DNA of 64,000 nucleotides from Flavobacterium gelatinilyticum (GCF_027111295.1 NZ_CP114287.1:4278001-4342000); one strand, 5' to 3'. Counted from the first letter of the stretch, positions 25,230 to 34,476 are shown. Translations and numbers: made by a program. The notes: a model not told the origin generated them from the sequence alone.

Positions 25230-26326
25230 TATACGGGTTTTGAAAAAATATTGGTTATAAAGATATTAATTTGTGTGAGAATAAGCATGATTTCTAAGAT
25301 AGGAAACCATATTTTAACGTCATTTTCCTTTAATTTTCCGGCAGAAAACCCAATAACGGTCCAAACAATAGTATAACGTGTTGCCACAATTGCAGCTACT
25401 GCGATCCACTGAAACTGAAATATCAGTAAAATAACAGCAGTTATAAAGAAGAATAACTGAGAAGTAAAGAATAAGCCTAACTGCATTTTATCGAAAAACT
25501 TATAATATTCGGCAGTAGAAATGTGTCTTCTTTTTTGTGTAAACCAGTCTTTAAAAGATTCTTTTGGGTTTGAGTATGTAAAGCTTTCCGGAATATACGA
25601 TATTGTAGTGTTTAGTTTATTTGAAGCCTGATTGATAAACAAATCATCATCGCCGGAACGAACCTGAATATGATCTATAAAACCATTTACGTTAAAAAAC
25701 TCTTCTTTTTTATAAGCCAGATTTCTACCTACTCCCATATATGGCAGTCCTGCTTTTGCCCATGAAAAATACTGAAGTGCAGTAAGAACGGTTTCAAAAC
25801 GGATTAATTTATTCAAAAACGAACGTTCTCTTTTTTCGTAACCGCCATAACCCAGGACAATTGTTTTTTCGGTACTAAACTGCGAAGTCATAGTCGAAAT
25901 CCAGTCTTTAGAAGTTGGATAACAGTCAGCGTCTGTAAATAAAAGATATTCTTTTTTTGCAGCTTTAATCCCTAATGTTAAAGCGTATTTTTTATTTCCC
26001 CAAAAAGCTTCGTTGTTTTCAACTTTTACTAATCGGATGTTTGGATATTGTTTTTCAAATTCTTCAAAGACTTCCAGTGTTTCATCGCTTGAGGCATCAT
26101 CAATTAAGACAACTTCAAAATCAGGGTAATTCTGCTCTGCTAATAACGGAACAAATTTCTTAACATTTTCTTCCTCGTTTTTCGCGCATACAATTACAGA
26201 AACCGGAATGTTCTTAGGCGTGCTGTCCTGAGGTCTGGCAAAGGCAAACTTTCCAAAAATTCCTAAATAATAAAACAGCTGTATGAAGACAATAGCAATA
26301 AAAAAGTAAAATATGTATATAAGCAT
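25220..26326 (-). CDS. Family 2 glycosyltransferase, membrane-bound
   Basis: A 368-residue inner-membrane glycosyltransferase. Seen: an N-terminal helix (1-24), the GT-A fold with VSVIVCAKNEEENVKKF, VVLIDDASSDETLE, the metal-binding LLFTDADCYPTS, a substrate Asp-Asp in RSGDDDLFIN, and QKRRHISTAEYY replacing the processive QxxRW motif, then three to four C-terminal helices (about 280-360). The sugar and acceptor are unknown; polysaccharide or glycolipid synthesis is likely. Its 3' end overlaps the sigma-factor start. Confidence 0.9.
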   Translation of the reverse strand: MLIYIFYFFIAIVFIQLFYYLGIFGKFAFARPQDSTPKNIPVSVIVCAKNEEENVKKFVPLLAEQNYPDFEVVLIDDASSDETLEVFEEFEKQYPNIRLVKVENNEAFWGNKKYALTLGIKAAKKEYLLFTDADCYPTSKDWISTMTSQFSTEKTIVLGYGGYEKRERSFLNKLIRFETVLTALQYFSWAKAGLPYMGVGRNLAYKKEEFFNVNGFIDHIQVRSGDDDLFINQASNKLNTTISYIPESFTYSNPKESFKDWFTQKRRHISTAEYYKFFDKMQLGLFFTSQLFFFITAVILLIFQFQWIAVAAIVATRYTIVWTVIGFSAGKLKENDVKIWFPILEIMLILTQINIFITNIFSKPVYWK

Positions 26327-26410
26327 CTGGATTTAGTTAACTTTTAATTTCTAAATTTTGCGAGAACAAATGTAGCTATGAAATACTAATTTTCAATGGT
26401 TAAAGCCAAT

Positions 26411-27025
26411 TTACTTTCGGCATTTTGACATTTCTTTCGCAACAGCAATAGACTGAGGGTTTTCGGTTTTTTCTAATTCCGAAATTATGTTTTTATAATT
26501 ATGATCGTCACGGTTTTGAGAGAGTTTTTTTGTCGCCTGAATCTCTTCGATTTCAATTTCAAAACCAAAAATTCCTCTGGCTTCACGCATTGTTTTTACC
26601 GACAAGTTTTCGACTCTTACCGGGTTTTCAGAATTTGCTTCATATTTATCTACCAGTTTCTTAAGCTGCTCTATCGAAGTTTGTTCATCTACAATTCTGA
26701 TTTTTCCATAAACATGCACGGCTATATAATTCCATGTAGGCACATTTTCATGATCGTACCATGAAGAGGAAATATAACTGTGCGGACCTGTAAAAACGGC
26801 CAAAACCTGATCGTTCTCTCTAAAGCCATCTGCCTGCGGATTGAGTTTTGAAATATGTCCCTGTAAGATTTCTTTTCCTTCTGCATTAATCTCAAGTTCA
26901 ATTGGGATATGCGTGGCACATAGTTTTCCGTTAGTCTGATTAATTAGGATTCCGAAACTATTTTCTTTTAAAAAAGATCGTATTTCTTCGGGATTTTCGT
27001 TTTTGTATAAGTCGGGTGTATACAT
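26411..27025 (-). CDS. FMN-binding negative transcriptional regulator (PaiB family)
   Basis: A 204-residue member of the PaiB family, split-barrel FMN-binding proteins first described as repressors of protease production in Bacillus. Seen: MYTPDLYKNENPEEIRSFLKEN, ATHIPIEL, LQGHISKLNPQ, VFTGPHSYISSSWYDHENVPTWNYIAVHVYG, and the C-terminal RGIFGFEIEIEEIQATKKLSQN, all family marks. There is no helix-turn-helix, so a redox or pyridoxine-oxidase-like role is as likely as regulation. The next gene downstream in the transcript direction is the glycosyltransferase, 84 bases away. Confidence 0.92.
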   Translation of the reverse strand: MYTPDLYKNENPEEIRSFLKENSFGILINQTNGKLCATHIPIELEINAEGKEILQGHISKLNPQADGFRENDQVLAVFTGPHSYISSSWYDHENVPTWNYIAVHVYGKIRIVDEQTSIEQLKKLVDKYEANSENPVRVENLSVKTMREARGIFGFEIEIEEIQATKKLSQNRDDHNYKNIISELEKTENPQSIAVAKEMSKCRK

Positions 27026-27037
27026 TATAGGTTGATT

Positions 27038-27496
27038 TTAGGTCAGAGATTTTCCAAAGCACACTGCTTCCATACGTCCAATATATTTTCCGTAATTCGG
27101 GATTTGGCTGTATCCTTGTTTTTGATAGAACAGTACGGCTTCTTTATTATTCACACGGGTTTCCAAAATCAGATTGGTATAGCCGATGATTTTTGCTTTT
27201 TCTTCGAGCACAGCTAAAATAGTCTGTCCGATTTTCTTTCGAGGCAGCTTCGAATACATGCGTTTTACTTCTCCCGTATTTTTATCAATTGGCCTTATTG
27301 CACCGCATCCTACAATTTCGGTATTTATTTTGGCAATAACAAATACAAAATCAGGATTGTCAGCCTGCCATCCGGTAAACGAATTTTTACCATCGCTTCC
27401 AAAACGAAGAAGTAAATGAGCTGACAGTTCTTCAATAATTGCCTGAACTTTCTCGTCATTCGGATCAACTGGCAGTATGCAGATTACGTCACTCAT
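27038..27496 (-). CDS. GNAT-family N-acetyltransferase
   Basis: A 152-residue acetyltransferase. Seen: FVFVIAKINTEIVGCGAIRPID (strands 2-4), the acetyl-CoA segment GEVKRMYSKLPRKKIGQTILAVLEEKAKIIGY with a KIGQTIL variant of the R/QxxGxG/A loop, and VNNKEAVLFYQKQGYSQI. The substrate is unknown. Its ATG overlaps the stop of the upstream membrane protein by one base (TAATG), indicating translational coupling, and it ends 12 bases before the PaiB-like gene, so the three genes form one operon. Confidence 0.92.
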   Translation of the reverse strand: MSDVICILPVDPNDEKVQAIIEELSAHLLLRFGSDGKNSFTGWQADNPDFVFVIAKINTEIVGCGAIRPIDKNTGEVKRMYSKLPRKKIGQTILAVLEEKAKIIGYTNLILETRVNNKEAVLFYQKQGYSQIPNYGKYIGRMEAVCFGKSLT

Positions 27497-28005
27497 TAAT
27501 GATCGTTTATGTCATTTTTGGAATGCAGGTATTTTGAATTAACGCTGTAGTATAAAACACAAAGTCCAATAACGGTAAAAATAATACCTTCTATTAAACA
27601 CTGTGTTCCGAAATCATCAGACAGTGCTTCTCTGATAGGACGGAAAAAATGTGAAAAGATTTCTTTTCTAAAAAACTTCAGTCTCAAAAGCAGATAAAGT
27701 GCAATGGCAACCAGGATGGTATTGCCTGATGAAAGTTTTCTTTTCCAGTTTAAAAAACCAACAAAAAAAATCCCGATTAATAAACCGAAAAATATCCATA
27801 TAAATACACTGGGCCAAAAATCTAAGACAGCTTCTCTGGTTGGAAATAAGGTGCTGCAGTAATGTGGTTTTTGGTTTTGAAAAGGATTTCGAATACAAAT
27901 AACTTTTTCGGAAACCGTATACAGTTTCAGCTGCAAAATGCCATTAATAAGGATAATCATCCCCAAGAACTGAACAATAATAACCCCTGCATTAAGCTTT
28001 TTCAT
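27496..28005 (-). CDS. Hypothetical membrane protein
   Basis: A 169-residue protein I do not recognise. It has four hydrophobic segments (about 8-25, 67-88, 96-108 and 136-155), a cysteine-containing loop between the first two (VICIRNPFQNQKPHYCSTL, two Cys that could form a periplasmic disulfide) and a hydrophilic tail. It is the first gene of the operon with the GNAT and PaiB-like genes; its stop overlaps the GNAT start. Confidence 0.75.
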   Translation of the reverse strand: MKKLNAGVIIVQFLGMIILINGILQLKLYTVSEKVICIRNPFQNQKPHYCSTLFPTREAVLDFWPSVFIWIFFGLLIGIFFVGFLNWKRKLSSGNTILVAIALYLLLRLKFFRKEIFSHFFRPIREALSDDFGTQCLIEGIIFTVIGLCVLYYSVNSKYLHSKNDINDH

Positions 28006-28035
28006 TTAAAAAAAATAGATTAGTGAAACTGTATG

Positions 28036-29049
28036 TTAGATAACGTTCACTTCAGCTTCAATTTGAATGCCAAAAATCTCCAAAACGGTTTTTTGTACTT
28101 CTCTTGAAACGGCAAGAATTTCCTGCCCTGTAGCATTTCCGTAATTAACTAAAACCAAAGCCTGATTTTTGTGGACTCCGGCATCGCCAAAACGTTTTCC
28201 TTTAAACCCGGCCTGCTCGATCAGCCAGCCTGCGGGAACTTTTACTTCGGTTTCTGAAATTTCGTAATATTTCATATCAGGAAATTTCTGGTGGATTTTT
28301 TCGAAATCAGATTTTAATACAATCGGATTTTTAAAGAAACTGCCGCTGTTTCCTAATTCTTTTGGGTCAGGTAATTTACTTTGTCTAATGGCAATTACGG
28401 CATTGCTCACCTCTTTTAAAGTCGGTTCTGTAATGTTGTTTTTTGCCAGTTCGGCCAGAATATCTCCGTACGAAGTATTGATTTTGTGATTGCGTTTCGT
28501 CAATTTAAAAATAACCGAAGTAATGATATATTGGTTTTTTACTTCATGTTTGAAAATGCTTTCACGATAACCAAAATTACATTCAGTGTTCGTAAAAGTT
28601 CTCATTTCCTGAGTTTCAATGTTCATGGCTTCGCAGGAAACAAAAGTATCTTTAATCTCGGTTCCGTAAGCTCCAATATTCTGAACCGGAGTGGTGCCGA
28701 CATTTCCGGGAATCAGTGACATATTTTCTAATCCGCCAAAATTATTATCGATTGTCCAGAGAACAAAATCATGCCATACCTCACCGGCCTGACTTTCTAC
28801 CCAGACAAAATCATCGTCTTCTTTGATGATTTTCCTGCCTTTTAAATCGATGTGAATCACCAAAGCTTCAATGTCTTTTGTAAGGAGCATATTACTGCCG
28901 CCTCCCAAAATAAATTTTTTCTCGTTTTTGTTTTCTTCTAAAATGGTTTTCAGTTCAGTAATAGAATGAACTGCAGCGAATTGTTTAGCATTGGCTTCTA
29001 TACCAAAAGTGTTGTATTTTTTTAAAGAGAAATTAGATTGGATTTCCAT
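28036..29049 (-). CDS. murB: UDP-N-acetylmuramate dehydrogenase
   Basis: FAD enzyme that reduces UDP-GlcNAc-enolpyruvate to UDP-MurNAc in peptidoglycan synthesis. Seen: SLKKYNTFGIEA at the N terminus, FAD motif FILGGGSNMLL, GNVGTTPVQNIGAYGTEIKDTF, the catalytic Ser in GNSGSFFKNP, and the terminal KRFGDAGVHKNQALVLVNYGNATG. I start at the ATG ending at 29049 (337 residues): an in-frame ATG nine codons upstream (29076) would lie upstream of the predicted transcription start set by the TACTTTTG box at 29074-29081. Type I layout. Confidence 0.95.
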   Translation of the reverse strand: MEIQSNFSLKKYNTFGIEANAKQFAAVHSITELKTILEENKNEKKFILGGGSNMLLTKDIEALVIHIDLKGRKIIKEDDDFVWVESQAGEVWHDFVLWTIDNNFGGLENMSLIPGNVGTTPVQNIGAYGTEIKDTFVSCEAMNIETQEMRTFTNTECNFGYRESIFKHEVKNQYIITSVIFKLTKRNHKINTSYGDILAELAKNNITEPTLKEVSNAVIAIRQSKLPDPKELGNSGSFFKNPIVLKSDFEKIHQKFPDMKYYEISETEVKVPAGWLIEQAGFKGKRFGDAGVHKNQALVLVNYGNATGQEILAVSREVQKTVLEIFGIQIEAEVNVI

Positions 29050-29073
29050 TAATAACAGGCTTTTTATATGGCT

Positions 29074-29081
29074 CAAAAGTA
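29074..29081 (-). promoter_or_regulatory. -7 box of murB, deciding its start
   Basis: Minus strand TACTTTTG. Transcription from it would begin near 29069, after the more distal in-frame ATG, so murB should begin at 29049. Confidence 0.5.
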
Positions 29082-29113
29082 TGAATTATACCTTTTGGTT
29101 TAACGCAGAGGTA

Positions 29114-29141
29114 CAAAGTTTGTGCAAAGTTTGCAAAGTTT
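29114..29141. repeat. Three close copies of CAAAGTTT
   Basis: CAAAGTTTG at 29114-29122 and 29125-29133, then CAAAGTTT at 29134-29141. It belongs to a loose family (AACGCAGAG, ACAAAG, CAAAGTTT) that also shows up at 48615-48655 and 61022-61135. Gap upstream of murB. Confidence 0.45.
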
Positions 29142-29218
29142 ATTGCTTATAGAGCAGGTTAGAAGGAAGATTTCAGAATTTTGCGGTTAAATAATGTGTA
29201 TTTGTACAACAGCGATTG

Positions 29219-29767
29219 TTATTCTACATTGTGTCCGATTTTAATAAAAAAATCTTTTAATAGATCATACGTTGATTCGTCGGCATTAATGTGATTATAG
29301 TTTGTTGTTTGCAAATGCTGGCAGCTAAGACATACGTTTAAACTGGATATCACTTTTCCTTCTTTAGTTATAGAAGATGACAGCATCTCTATATTTCGGA
29401 CCACACATCCATTGAGGTATGCTGACGACTTCAGTATTTAGAATTTTTTTTAATTCTACTGCTTTTGGAGTATCAAATTTAAAAGTATTCGTTTTGACAG
29501 ATGACGAATGAAGTTTTCCTTCGTTATCTAATATTTATATATTGTGTGCAGTAATTTTTTTAATTCTGTAATTCTCAATTCTTGTGAATGATTCAGATCA
29601 TTTTTTTTGGTTTTTCTTTGTTTTAATTTGTCGTATTCCTTTCGGTTCAATGAATTGGTTTCTTCAAATTGTTTTCCACGCTAAAATGAATAAGTTTCAA
29701 AATGCTCAAAATCGAAGTTATTGATGAAATCAACAGATGTCTGATATGTATTTGTTGTTGTTTCTAA
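29219..29767 (-). pseudogene. Decayed gene with two stops and two frameshifts
   Basis: Read on the minus strand, protein-like sequence runs across this gap in several frames: SVDFINNFDFEHFETYSF, a TAG stop, RGKQFEETNSLNRKEYDKL, RITELKKLLHTIYKY, a stop with frame change, ILDNEGKLHSSSVKTNTFKF, KAVELKKILNTEVVSIPQW, MCGPKYRDAVIFYN, then, after removal of one base near 29366, KEGKVISSLNVCLSCQH and DLLKDFFIKIGHNVE to the stop. The CGP...FYN...CLSC layout looks like a small Cys-containing hypothetical family whose members I have seen in Bacteroidota. No start codon is visible; the 5' end joins the GT4 gene's stop codon in frame. Confidence 0.75.
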
Positions 29768-30820
29768 TTAGTTAAGATCCAACAACTCATGATATCGATC
29801 CGCAATAATGTTCATGTTACTATCATAATTGGCATTTTCCTCTACAAATGTTCTGTTCTTAGTAATTGCCTGATTTCGTAATTCCGGATTTTCAAAAGAC
29901 CAGATTAATTCGTCTGCCAGCATTTCGATATTGTCGATTTCGATTAACTGTCCGTTTTCACGATGCGTGATCCAGCTTTGATTTCCGGGAATATCAGAAA
30001 CAACCGGAAAGCAATTGCAGGCCATAGCTTCAAACAACGAAGCCGAAACGCCTTCGGTAATCGGCATGCTGATGTAAATATTAGATTGTTGTAATAGTTT
30101 AGGAAGCTCTGTGTTTGGGATTCTTCCTGTAAAAATCACTTTGTTTTCAATTTGAAGTGCTGCAGCTAAATCTTTCAAAAACTGCAATCTAGTTCCATCG
30201 CCGACAATTGTCAGCGAAAAATCTATTCCTTTTTGATTCAGGATTCCGAAAGCTTTTAATATAGAATCATGTCTATATTCAGGCTGCAGCGAACGTGTTA
30301 CAATTGCTTCAATTTTATTTGAATGATTTGTTGAAGGTGTAAAAAGCGATAAATCAATTCCTTTTGGGAGAACCAAAACTTTGCTCATATCAACTCCAAT
30401 TTCTCGCATTGAAATGGTCATAACCGGTCCCCAGGCATGAATTAAATGTGCTTTTTTAAAGGCGTATTTCTGAATAAACTTTTTAAAAGGATATAAAACG
30501 GAACCTTCCGGCCATAAATCCGTTCGGCCTTGTTGCGCAATGGCAATAGTTTTTGAGCCGGATAATGCAGCGAGAAAACCATAACTGGTTGTTCGCTCGG
30601 CAATAACCATATCCGGTTTTTCTTTTTTAATTATTCTCCGAATAGAAACAGGTGATAAGAAATATTCTAAAATACGTTTAAATCTATTGAGTTTAGAATT
30701 GTTAGGGGTTTGAAGTTCCCAGGTGATGATTTCAAAATCGCCAAACTCTTTCAGGCCTTTCATCCAGGTGATGGCATCGGCTCGATAAGATTCTCCAAGA
30801 AAAAGTATTTTTCTTTTCAT
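29768..30820 (-). CDS. Family 4 glycosyltransferase
   Basis: A 350-residue GT-B glycosyltransferase (Glycos_transf_1 fold). Seen: the N-terminal FLGESYRADAITWMKGLKE, the donor-binding segment TRSLQPEYRHDSILKAF, FSLTIVGDGTRLQFLKDLA, VIFTGRIPNTELPKLLQQS and the ExxxxxxxE motif in TEGVSASLFEAMACNCFPVV. Length is on the short side of normal. The acceptor is unknown; lipopolysaccharide or other surface glycan is usual. It is a single gene next to a decayed gene, with no glycan cluster around it. Confidence 0.92.
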   Translation of the reverse strand: MKRKILFLGESYRADAITWMKGLKEFGDFEIITWELQTPNNSKLNRFKRILEYFLSPVSIRRIIKKEKPDMVIAERTTSYGFLAALSGSKTIAIAQQGRTDLWPEGSVLYPFKKFIQKYAFKKAHLIHAWGPVMTISMREIGVDMSKVLVLPKGIDLSLFTPSTNHSNKIEAIVTRSLQPEYRHDSILKAFGILNQKGIDFSLTIVGDGTRLQFLKDLAAALQIENKVIFTGRIPNTELPKLLQQSNIYISMPITEGVSASLFEAMACNCFPVVSDIPGNQSWITHRENGQLIEIDNIEMLADELIWSFENPELRNQAITKNRTFVEENANYDSNMNIIADRYHELLDLN

Positions 30821-30834
30821 TTATAAAGTTTTTT

Positions 30835-30882
30835 CGTCGTGAATTCATTAATTAATTTTGAATAATTCGTGGATTCACGTCG
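30835..30882. repeat. Imperfect inverted repeat, CGTGAAT family
   Basis: CGTCGTGAATTCATTAATT faces AATAATTCGTGGATTCACG. It is related to the CACGAATT repeat at 13953-14035. It occupies most of the 74-base gap between the DUF2461 gene and the GT4 gene. Confidence 0.5.
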
Positions 30883-30894
30883 ATTTTTTTATCT

Positions 30895-31572
30895 CTAAAA
30901 TTCGTCAGTATCCAATGCGCGGTTGATGAATTCGTTTAAAGGTTTTAATGCAATTAGTTTCTGGCTCATTTTCTTTACGAAATCTTTCTGTGTAACTTCA
31001 GAAACATTGTATACCTGAGTTGCGGTGAAACTTTTCAGTTTTAAAAACTCAATCGCCGGATGGTCTTTTTCGTAACCGCGGGGCATGCTTTTTAATGAAT
31101 TGTTTTCGTTTACATCTAAACTGCCAAACTCTTTCTTGAATTCTTTCTCGTTTAAAATTTCCTGCAAATCATCGTAAAAGAAAGCAATTTCTTTACGAAC
31201 TTTCTTTAAATCTTCTGCTTCCGGCGAATAAAATCCTCCCGCAATAAAACTGGCGCCTTTTTCGATATGTACATAATATCCGGCACGGTTTAGACCTTTT
31301 GTTCCGCCGGACATCCAGATTCCCAAATGTGCTTTATACGGAGATTTGTCTTTAGAAAAACGAATATCGCGATTGATTCTGAAAGTACAGTTTTTAACTT
31401 CTAATAGTTCTAACGATGGATCAAGCGGTTTCATGACATCCAGAAAATCACTTACCAGTTGATGGTAATCTTTCTTGAAAACTTCGTATCGTTTTTTATT
31501 TTCCTGAAACCATTCACGATTGTTGTTGTTTCTTAAATCGTCTAAAAATTGCAATGATTCTTTCGTTAGCAT
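30895..31572 (-). CDS. DUF2461 domain protein
   Basis: A 225-residue cytosolic protein spanning the DUF2461 family from end to end. Seen: LQFLDDLRNNNNREWFQENKKRYE at the N terminus, INRDIRFSKDKSPYKAHLGIWMSGG, and GYYVHIEKGASFIAGGFYSPEAEDLKKVRKEI, all strongly conserved in the family. Function is not known to me. It is a single gene between recF and the glycosyltransferase, with repeats on one side. Confidence 0.9.
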   Translation of the reverse strand: MLTKESLQFLDDLRNNNNREWFQENKKRYEVFKKDYHQLVSDFLDVMKPLDPSLELLEVKNCTFRINRDIRFSKDKSPYKAHLGIWMSGGTKGLNRAGYYVHIEKGASFIAGGFYSPEAEDLKKVRKEIAFFYDDLQEILNEKEFKKEFGSLDVNENNSLKSMPRGYEKDHPAIEFLKLKSFTATQVYNVSEVTQKDFVKKMSQKLIALKPLNEFINRALDTDEF

Positions 31573-31697
31573 ATTCTTAATATATTTTATTGCAGTTGTT
31601 TCTCTAAGTTTTTTATTCAGGCTAATTTAAGGATTTCTATTTTGGAACAGAATGTAAAAACTGATATAAATTGTATCAATTTTTTAAATCTCAAAAA

Positions 31698-32777
31698 TTA
31701 CAAATTAAAGATCTTGTAACTCTGATGTGTCGATTTCACGATAGCCTCAGTACGTTCCGGATGAGTATCTGATATAAAAAGCTGTCCAAAAGTTTCGCTG
31801 TTTACCATTTCTATGATTTTGGCAACGCGGGTTTCGTCCAGTTTGTCAAAAATATCATCGAACAAAAGGATTGGTTTTACGCCGCTTTGTTTCTTCAAAA
31901 ATTCAAATTGTGCCAGTTTTAAAGCAATCAGAAAAGACTTCTGCTGTCCCTGCGATCCGAATTTTTTTATAGGGTGCGAATCAATTTCAAAAGATAAGTC
32001 ATCTTTATGGATTCCGACAGATGTATAATTAAGAATCCTGTCTTTGTTTATATTTTCCTGTAAAAGCGTCAGTAAATCTTTTTCGAATAAATGACTTTCA
32101 TAAACCAGCTGTACGCTTTCTTCAGATCCTGTTATAGCCTGATGATGCACATTAAATATAGGTATAAATTGTTCCAGAAAATCTTTTCGTTTTTCAAAAA
32201 TAGATTTTCCGTAAACTGTCAGCTGTTCGTTGTATATAGATAAAGTGTCGTTGTCGAAAACATGATTTAAGGCAAAATATTTTAAAAGGGCATTTCGCTG
32301 CGTAATTACTTTTTGATATTGAATTAATTCGTGCAGATATGTCGAATCTAACTGCGAAATTACGCTGTCCATAAACTTACGACGGGTTTCGCTTCCTTCT
32401 ACAATTAAATCGCGATCGGCGGGAGAAATAATCACCAGCGGAATAAGTCCAATATGGTCCGAGAATTTATCGTAAGCCTTTCCGTTTCGTTTTAAAACCT
32501 TTTTCTGTCCTTTTTTTAAACTGCAGACAACCTGTTCTGTTCTTTCGTTTTTCTCTAATTCGGCATCAATTACAAAAAACTCTTCACCATGTTTGATATT
32601 CTGAACCGCAAGCGGATTAAAATAGCTTTTTCCGTAAGCCAAATGATAAATTGCATCCAGAACATTGGTTTTTCCAATACCATTTTTACCTACAAAACAG
32701 TTGATCTTGACGTCGAAATCAAAGCTTGCTTCGGAGAAATTTTTATAATTGAATAAAGAAATTTTGTTTAAATGCAT
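31698..32777 (-). CDS. recF: DNA replication and repair protein RecF
   Basis: ATPase that binds gapped DNA and helps load RecA with RecO/RecR. Seen: N-terminal [14 protein letters not shown], Walker [20 protein letters not shown], the lid segment [21 protein letters not shown], the ABC signature-like [18 protein letters not shown], and Walker [14 protein letters not shown]. Length 359 is normal. It is a single gene, divergent from the TPR gene and separated by 242 bases. This neighbourhood is a conserved flavobacterial order, not the dnaA-dnaN-recF order of other bacteria. Confidence 0.96.
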   Translation of the reverse strand: MHLNKISLFNYKNFSEASFDFDVKINCFVGKNGIGKTNVLDAIYHLAYGKSYFNPLAVQNIKHGEEFFVIDAELEKNERTEQVVCSLKKGQKKVLKRNGKAYDKFSDHIGLIPLVIISPADRDLIVEGSETRRKFMDSVISQLDSTYLHELIQYQKVITQRNALLKYFALNHVFDNDTLSIYNEQLTVYGKSIFEKRKDFLEQFIPIFNVHHQAITGSEESVQLVYESHLFEKDLLTLLQENINKDRILNYTSVGIHKDDLSFEIDSHPIKKFGSQGQQKSFLIALKLAQFEFLKKQSGVKPILLFDDIFDKLDETRVAKIIEMVNSETFGQLFISDTHPERTEAIVKSTHQSYKIFNL

Positions 32778-32834
32778 TTTTAAGAAGCTCTAAAAGGAAA
32801 AATTACAGTTTTTGAAACGGTAAAATTGAGGATG

Positions 32835-32842
32835 CAAAATTA
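32835..32842 (-). promoter_or_regulatory. Putative -7 box of recF
   Basis: Minus strand TAATTTTG, 57 bases before the recF start codon. No TTG is seen at the usual distance upstream. Confidence 0.35.
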
Positions 32843-32989
32843 TCGAAAATTATCGATATAAAAGGCTTTTGGCGAGTTCTGAGCGGAATTATTTTGATGC
32901 TGGCAGTAAAGAAGTCAGGTTTTCTGAAAATATTTTTTTTAATATAGTGATAATTTTGATTTTTTATGCCTCAGTTTCAAGAAAAATTT

Positions 32990-32997
32990 TATTTTTG
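32990..32997 (+). promoter_or_regulatory. -7 box of the TPR-protein / ribH unit
   Basis: TATTTTTG, 22 bases before the ATG at 33020. The nearest TTG upstream is too far to be a -33 box. Confidence 0.45.
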
Positions 32998-33019
32998 CCG
33001 TTCACTAAATTAATTTTAA

Positions 33020-33799
33020 ATGGCTACTTACAATAAAAGAGGATATAAAGCACCGAAAGAGAAGGAAGTTAAAGAAGTAAATGAAGAACAACAGGTGATA
33101 ATTGATGAAAAAGACAGCACAACAGCTGGTGTTTTTTCTAAATTAGACGAGACTGCTTCAAGAACTGAGGATTGGGTTGCTAAAAATCAAAAAATCATTA
33201 TTGGTTTAGTTGCTGGTATTGCTGTTGCTACTATTGGATATTTAGCATACCAGAAATTTATTAATAACCCAAAACAAGATGAGGCGGCAAACGAAATGTT
33301 TGTGGCGCAGCAAAACTTTCAAAAAGCGGTTGATGGTGTGGCTAGCGATTCATTATATAAATTAGCTCTTAATGGTTCTGAAGGTAAATTTGGATTCGTG
33401 AAAATTGCTGATGAGTATTCTGGAACAGATGCTGGAAATTTAGCAAACTACTATGCTGGTATGGCATATTTAAATACAGGTAAATTTGATGATGCTATTA
33501 AGTATTTAGGAAACTTTAAATCAGATGATTTAATTTTAAGTGCTTTGGCAACTGGAGCTATTGGTGATGCTTACTCTCAAAAAAATAACCAAAAAGAAGC
33601 TTTAGATCATTATGTAAAAGCAGCTCAGTCTAACAAAAACGATTTTACAACACCTCGTTTCTTATTAAAAGCAGCTAAAACAGCTTTAGCTTTAGGACAA
33701 AAAGAAGATGCTTTGAAATATTTAAATGATATTAAAGACAACTTTGATGCGACTCCGGAAGCAGCTTCTATTGATGCGTTAATCGGATTAGCGCAATAA
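33020..33799 (+). CDS. Membrane-anchored tetratricopeptide-repeat protein
   Basis: A 259-residue protein: a charged cytosolic start (MATYNKRGYKAPKEKEVKEV), one membrane helix (about 58-77, IIIGLVAGIAVATIGYLAY) and a periplasmic part with TPR repeats (about 120-250: GNLANYYAGMAYLNTGKFDDAIKYL, IGDAYSQKNNQKEALDHYVKAA, TALALGQKEDALKYLNDI). The layout matches the YfgM-like TPR_21 type, thought to work beside the Sec translocon or as a chaperone. It sits 82 bases before ribH, with a heptad repeat between, in an order typical of flavobacteria. Confidence 0.85.
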   Translation: MATYNKRGYKAPKEKEVKEVNEEQQVIIDEKDSTTAGVFSKLDETASRTEDWVAKNQKIIIGLVAGIAVATIGYLAYQKFINNPKQDEAANEMFVAQQNFQKAVDGVASDSLYKLALNGSEGKFGFVKIADEYSGTDAGNLANYYAGMAYLNTGKFDDAIKYLGNFKSDDLILSALATGAIGDAYSQKNNQKEALDHYVKAAQSNKNDFTTPRFLLKAAKTALALGQKEDALKYLNDIKDNFDATPEAASIDALIGLAQ

Positions 33800-33802
33800 A
33801 AA

Positions 33803-33852
33803 TTTTAGACTTTAGATTTAAGATTGTAGATTTGTATTTAAGAATCTAAATT
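33803..33852. repeat. Heptad repeat array (TTTTAGA-type) followed by a complementary copy
   Basis: Four 7-bp words in register: TTTTAGA, CTTTAGA, TTTAAGA, TTGTAGA (33803-33830), then AATCTAAATTC, the complement of the word. It fills most of the gap between the TPR gene and ribH. Confidence 0.65.
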
Positions 33853-33881
33853 CGAAAATCAAAAAAACTAAAATATTACAG

Positions 33882-34454
33882 ATGGCTACTGAAAATAAAA
33901 ATTTATCAGAATACGATAAAAGTACAATCCCAAATGCGAAAGACTTTCGATTTGGGATTGTTGTTTCTGAGTGGAATGATACTATAACAGAAGGACTTTA
34001 TAACGGGGCTTTTGAAGCCTTAACAGATTGTGAAGTTCCTGCCCAGCAGATTATCCGCTGGAATGTTCCGGGAAGTTTTGAGCTTATTTACGGAGCAAAA
34101 AAAATGCTTCAGACTCAAAATGTAGACGCCGTTATCGTTATTGGATGTGTAATCCAGGGACAGACGAAACATTTTGATTTTGTATGTGAAGGCGTTACAC
34201 AGGGTATTAAAGATTTGAATGTTCAAACCGATATTCCGGTGATATTTTGTGTTTTAACCGATAACAATATCCAGCAGTCAATTGACAGAAGCGGCGGTGT
34301 TCATGGAAACAAAGGAACCGAAGCGGCTATTGCTGCAATAAAAATGGCTTACATTCGTCAGCAGGCGTCAATATCGCACGTTTACAATCAGCCGTTATTA
34401 TCTTCCGGTGCACTTCAAATCGAAGAAACACCAATAAAAATCGAAAAGGAATAA
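33882..34454 (+). CDS. ribH: 6,7-dimethyl-8-ribityllumazine synthase
   Basis: Penultimate step of riboflavin synthesis, condensing 5-amino-6-ribitylaminouracil with a butanone phosphate in an icosahedral particle. Seen: RFGIVVSEWNDTITEGLYNGA with the substrate-ring Trp, the VPGSFEL loop, VIGCVIQGQTKHFDFV, FCVLTDNNIQQSIDRSGG, and NKGTEAAIAAIKMAYI. Residues about 165-190 (QQASISHVYNQPL...) extend past the usual end of about 160. Other rib genes are not here. A terminator follows. Confidence 0.95.
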   Translation: MATENKNLSEYDKSTIPNAKDFRFGIVVSEWNDTITEGLYNGAFEALTDCEVPAQQIIRWNVPGSFELIYGAKKMLQTQNVDAVIVIGCVIQGQTKHFDFVCEGVTQGIKDLNVQTDIPVIFCVLTDNNIQQSIDRSGGVHGNKGTEAAIAAIKMAYIRQQASISHVYNQPLLSSGALQIEETPIKIEKE

Positions 34455-34476
34455 AACACATTTGTTTTAAAATACT

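Noticed and set aside
29050..29076. Nine-codon extension of murB
   Set aside because: It lies at or upstream of the predicted transcription start and does not match the family N terminus.
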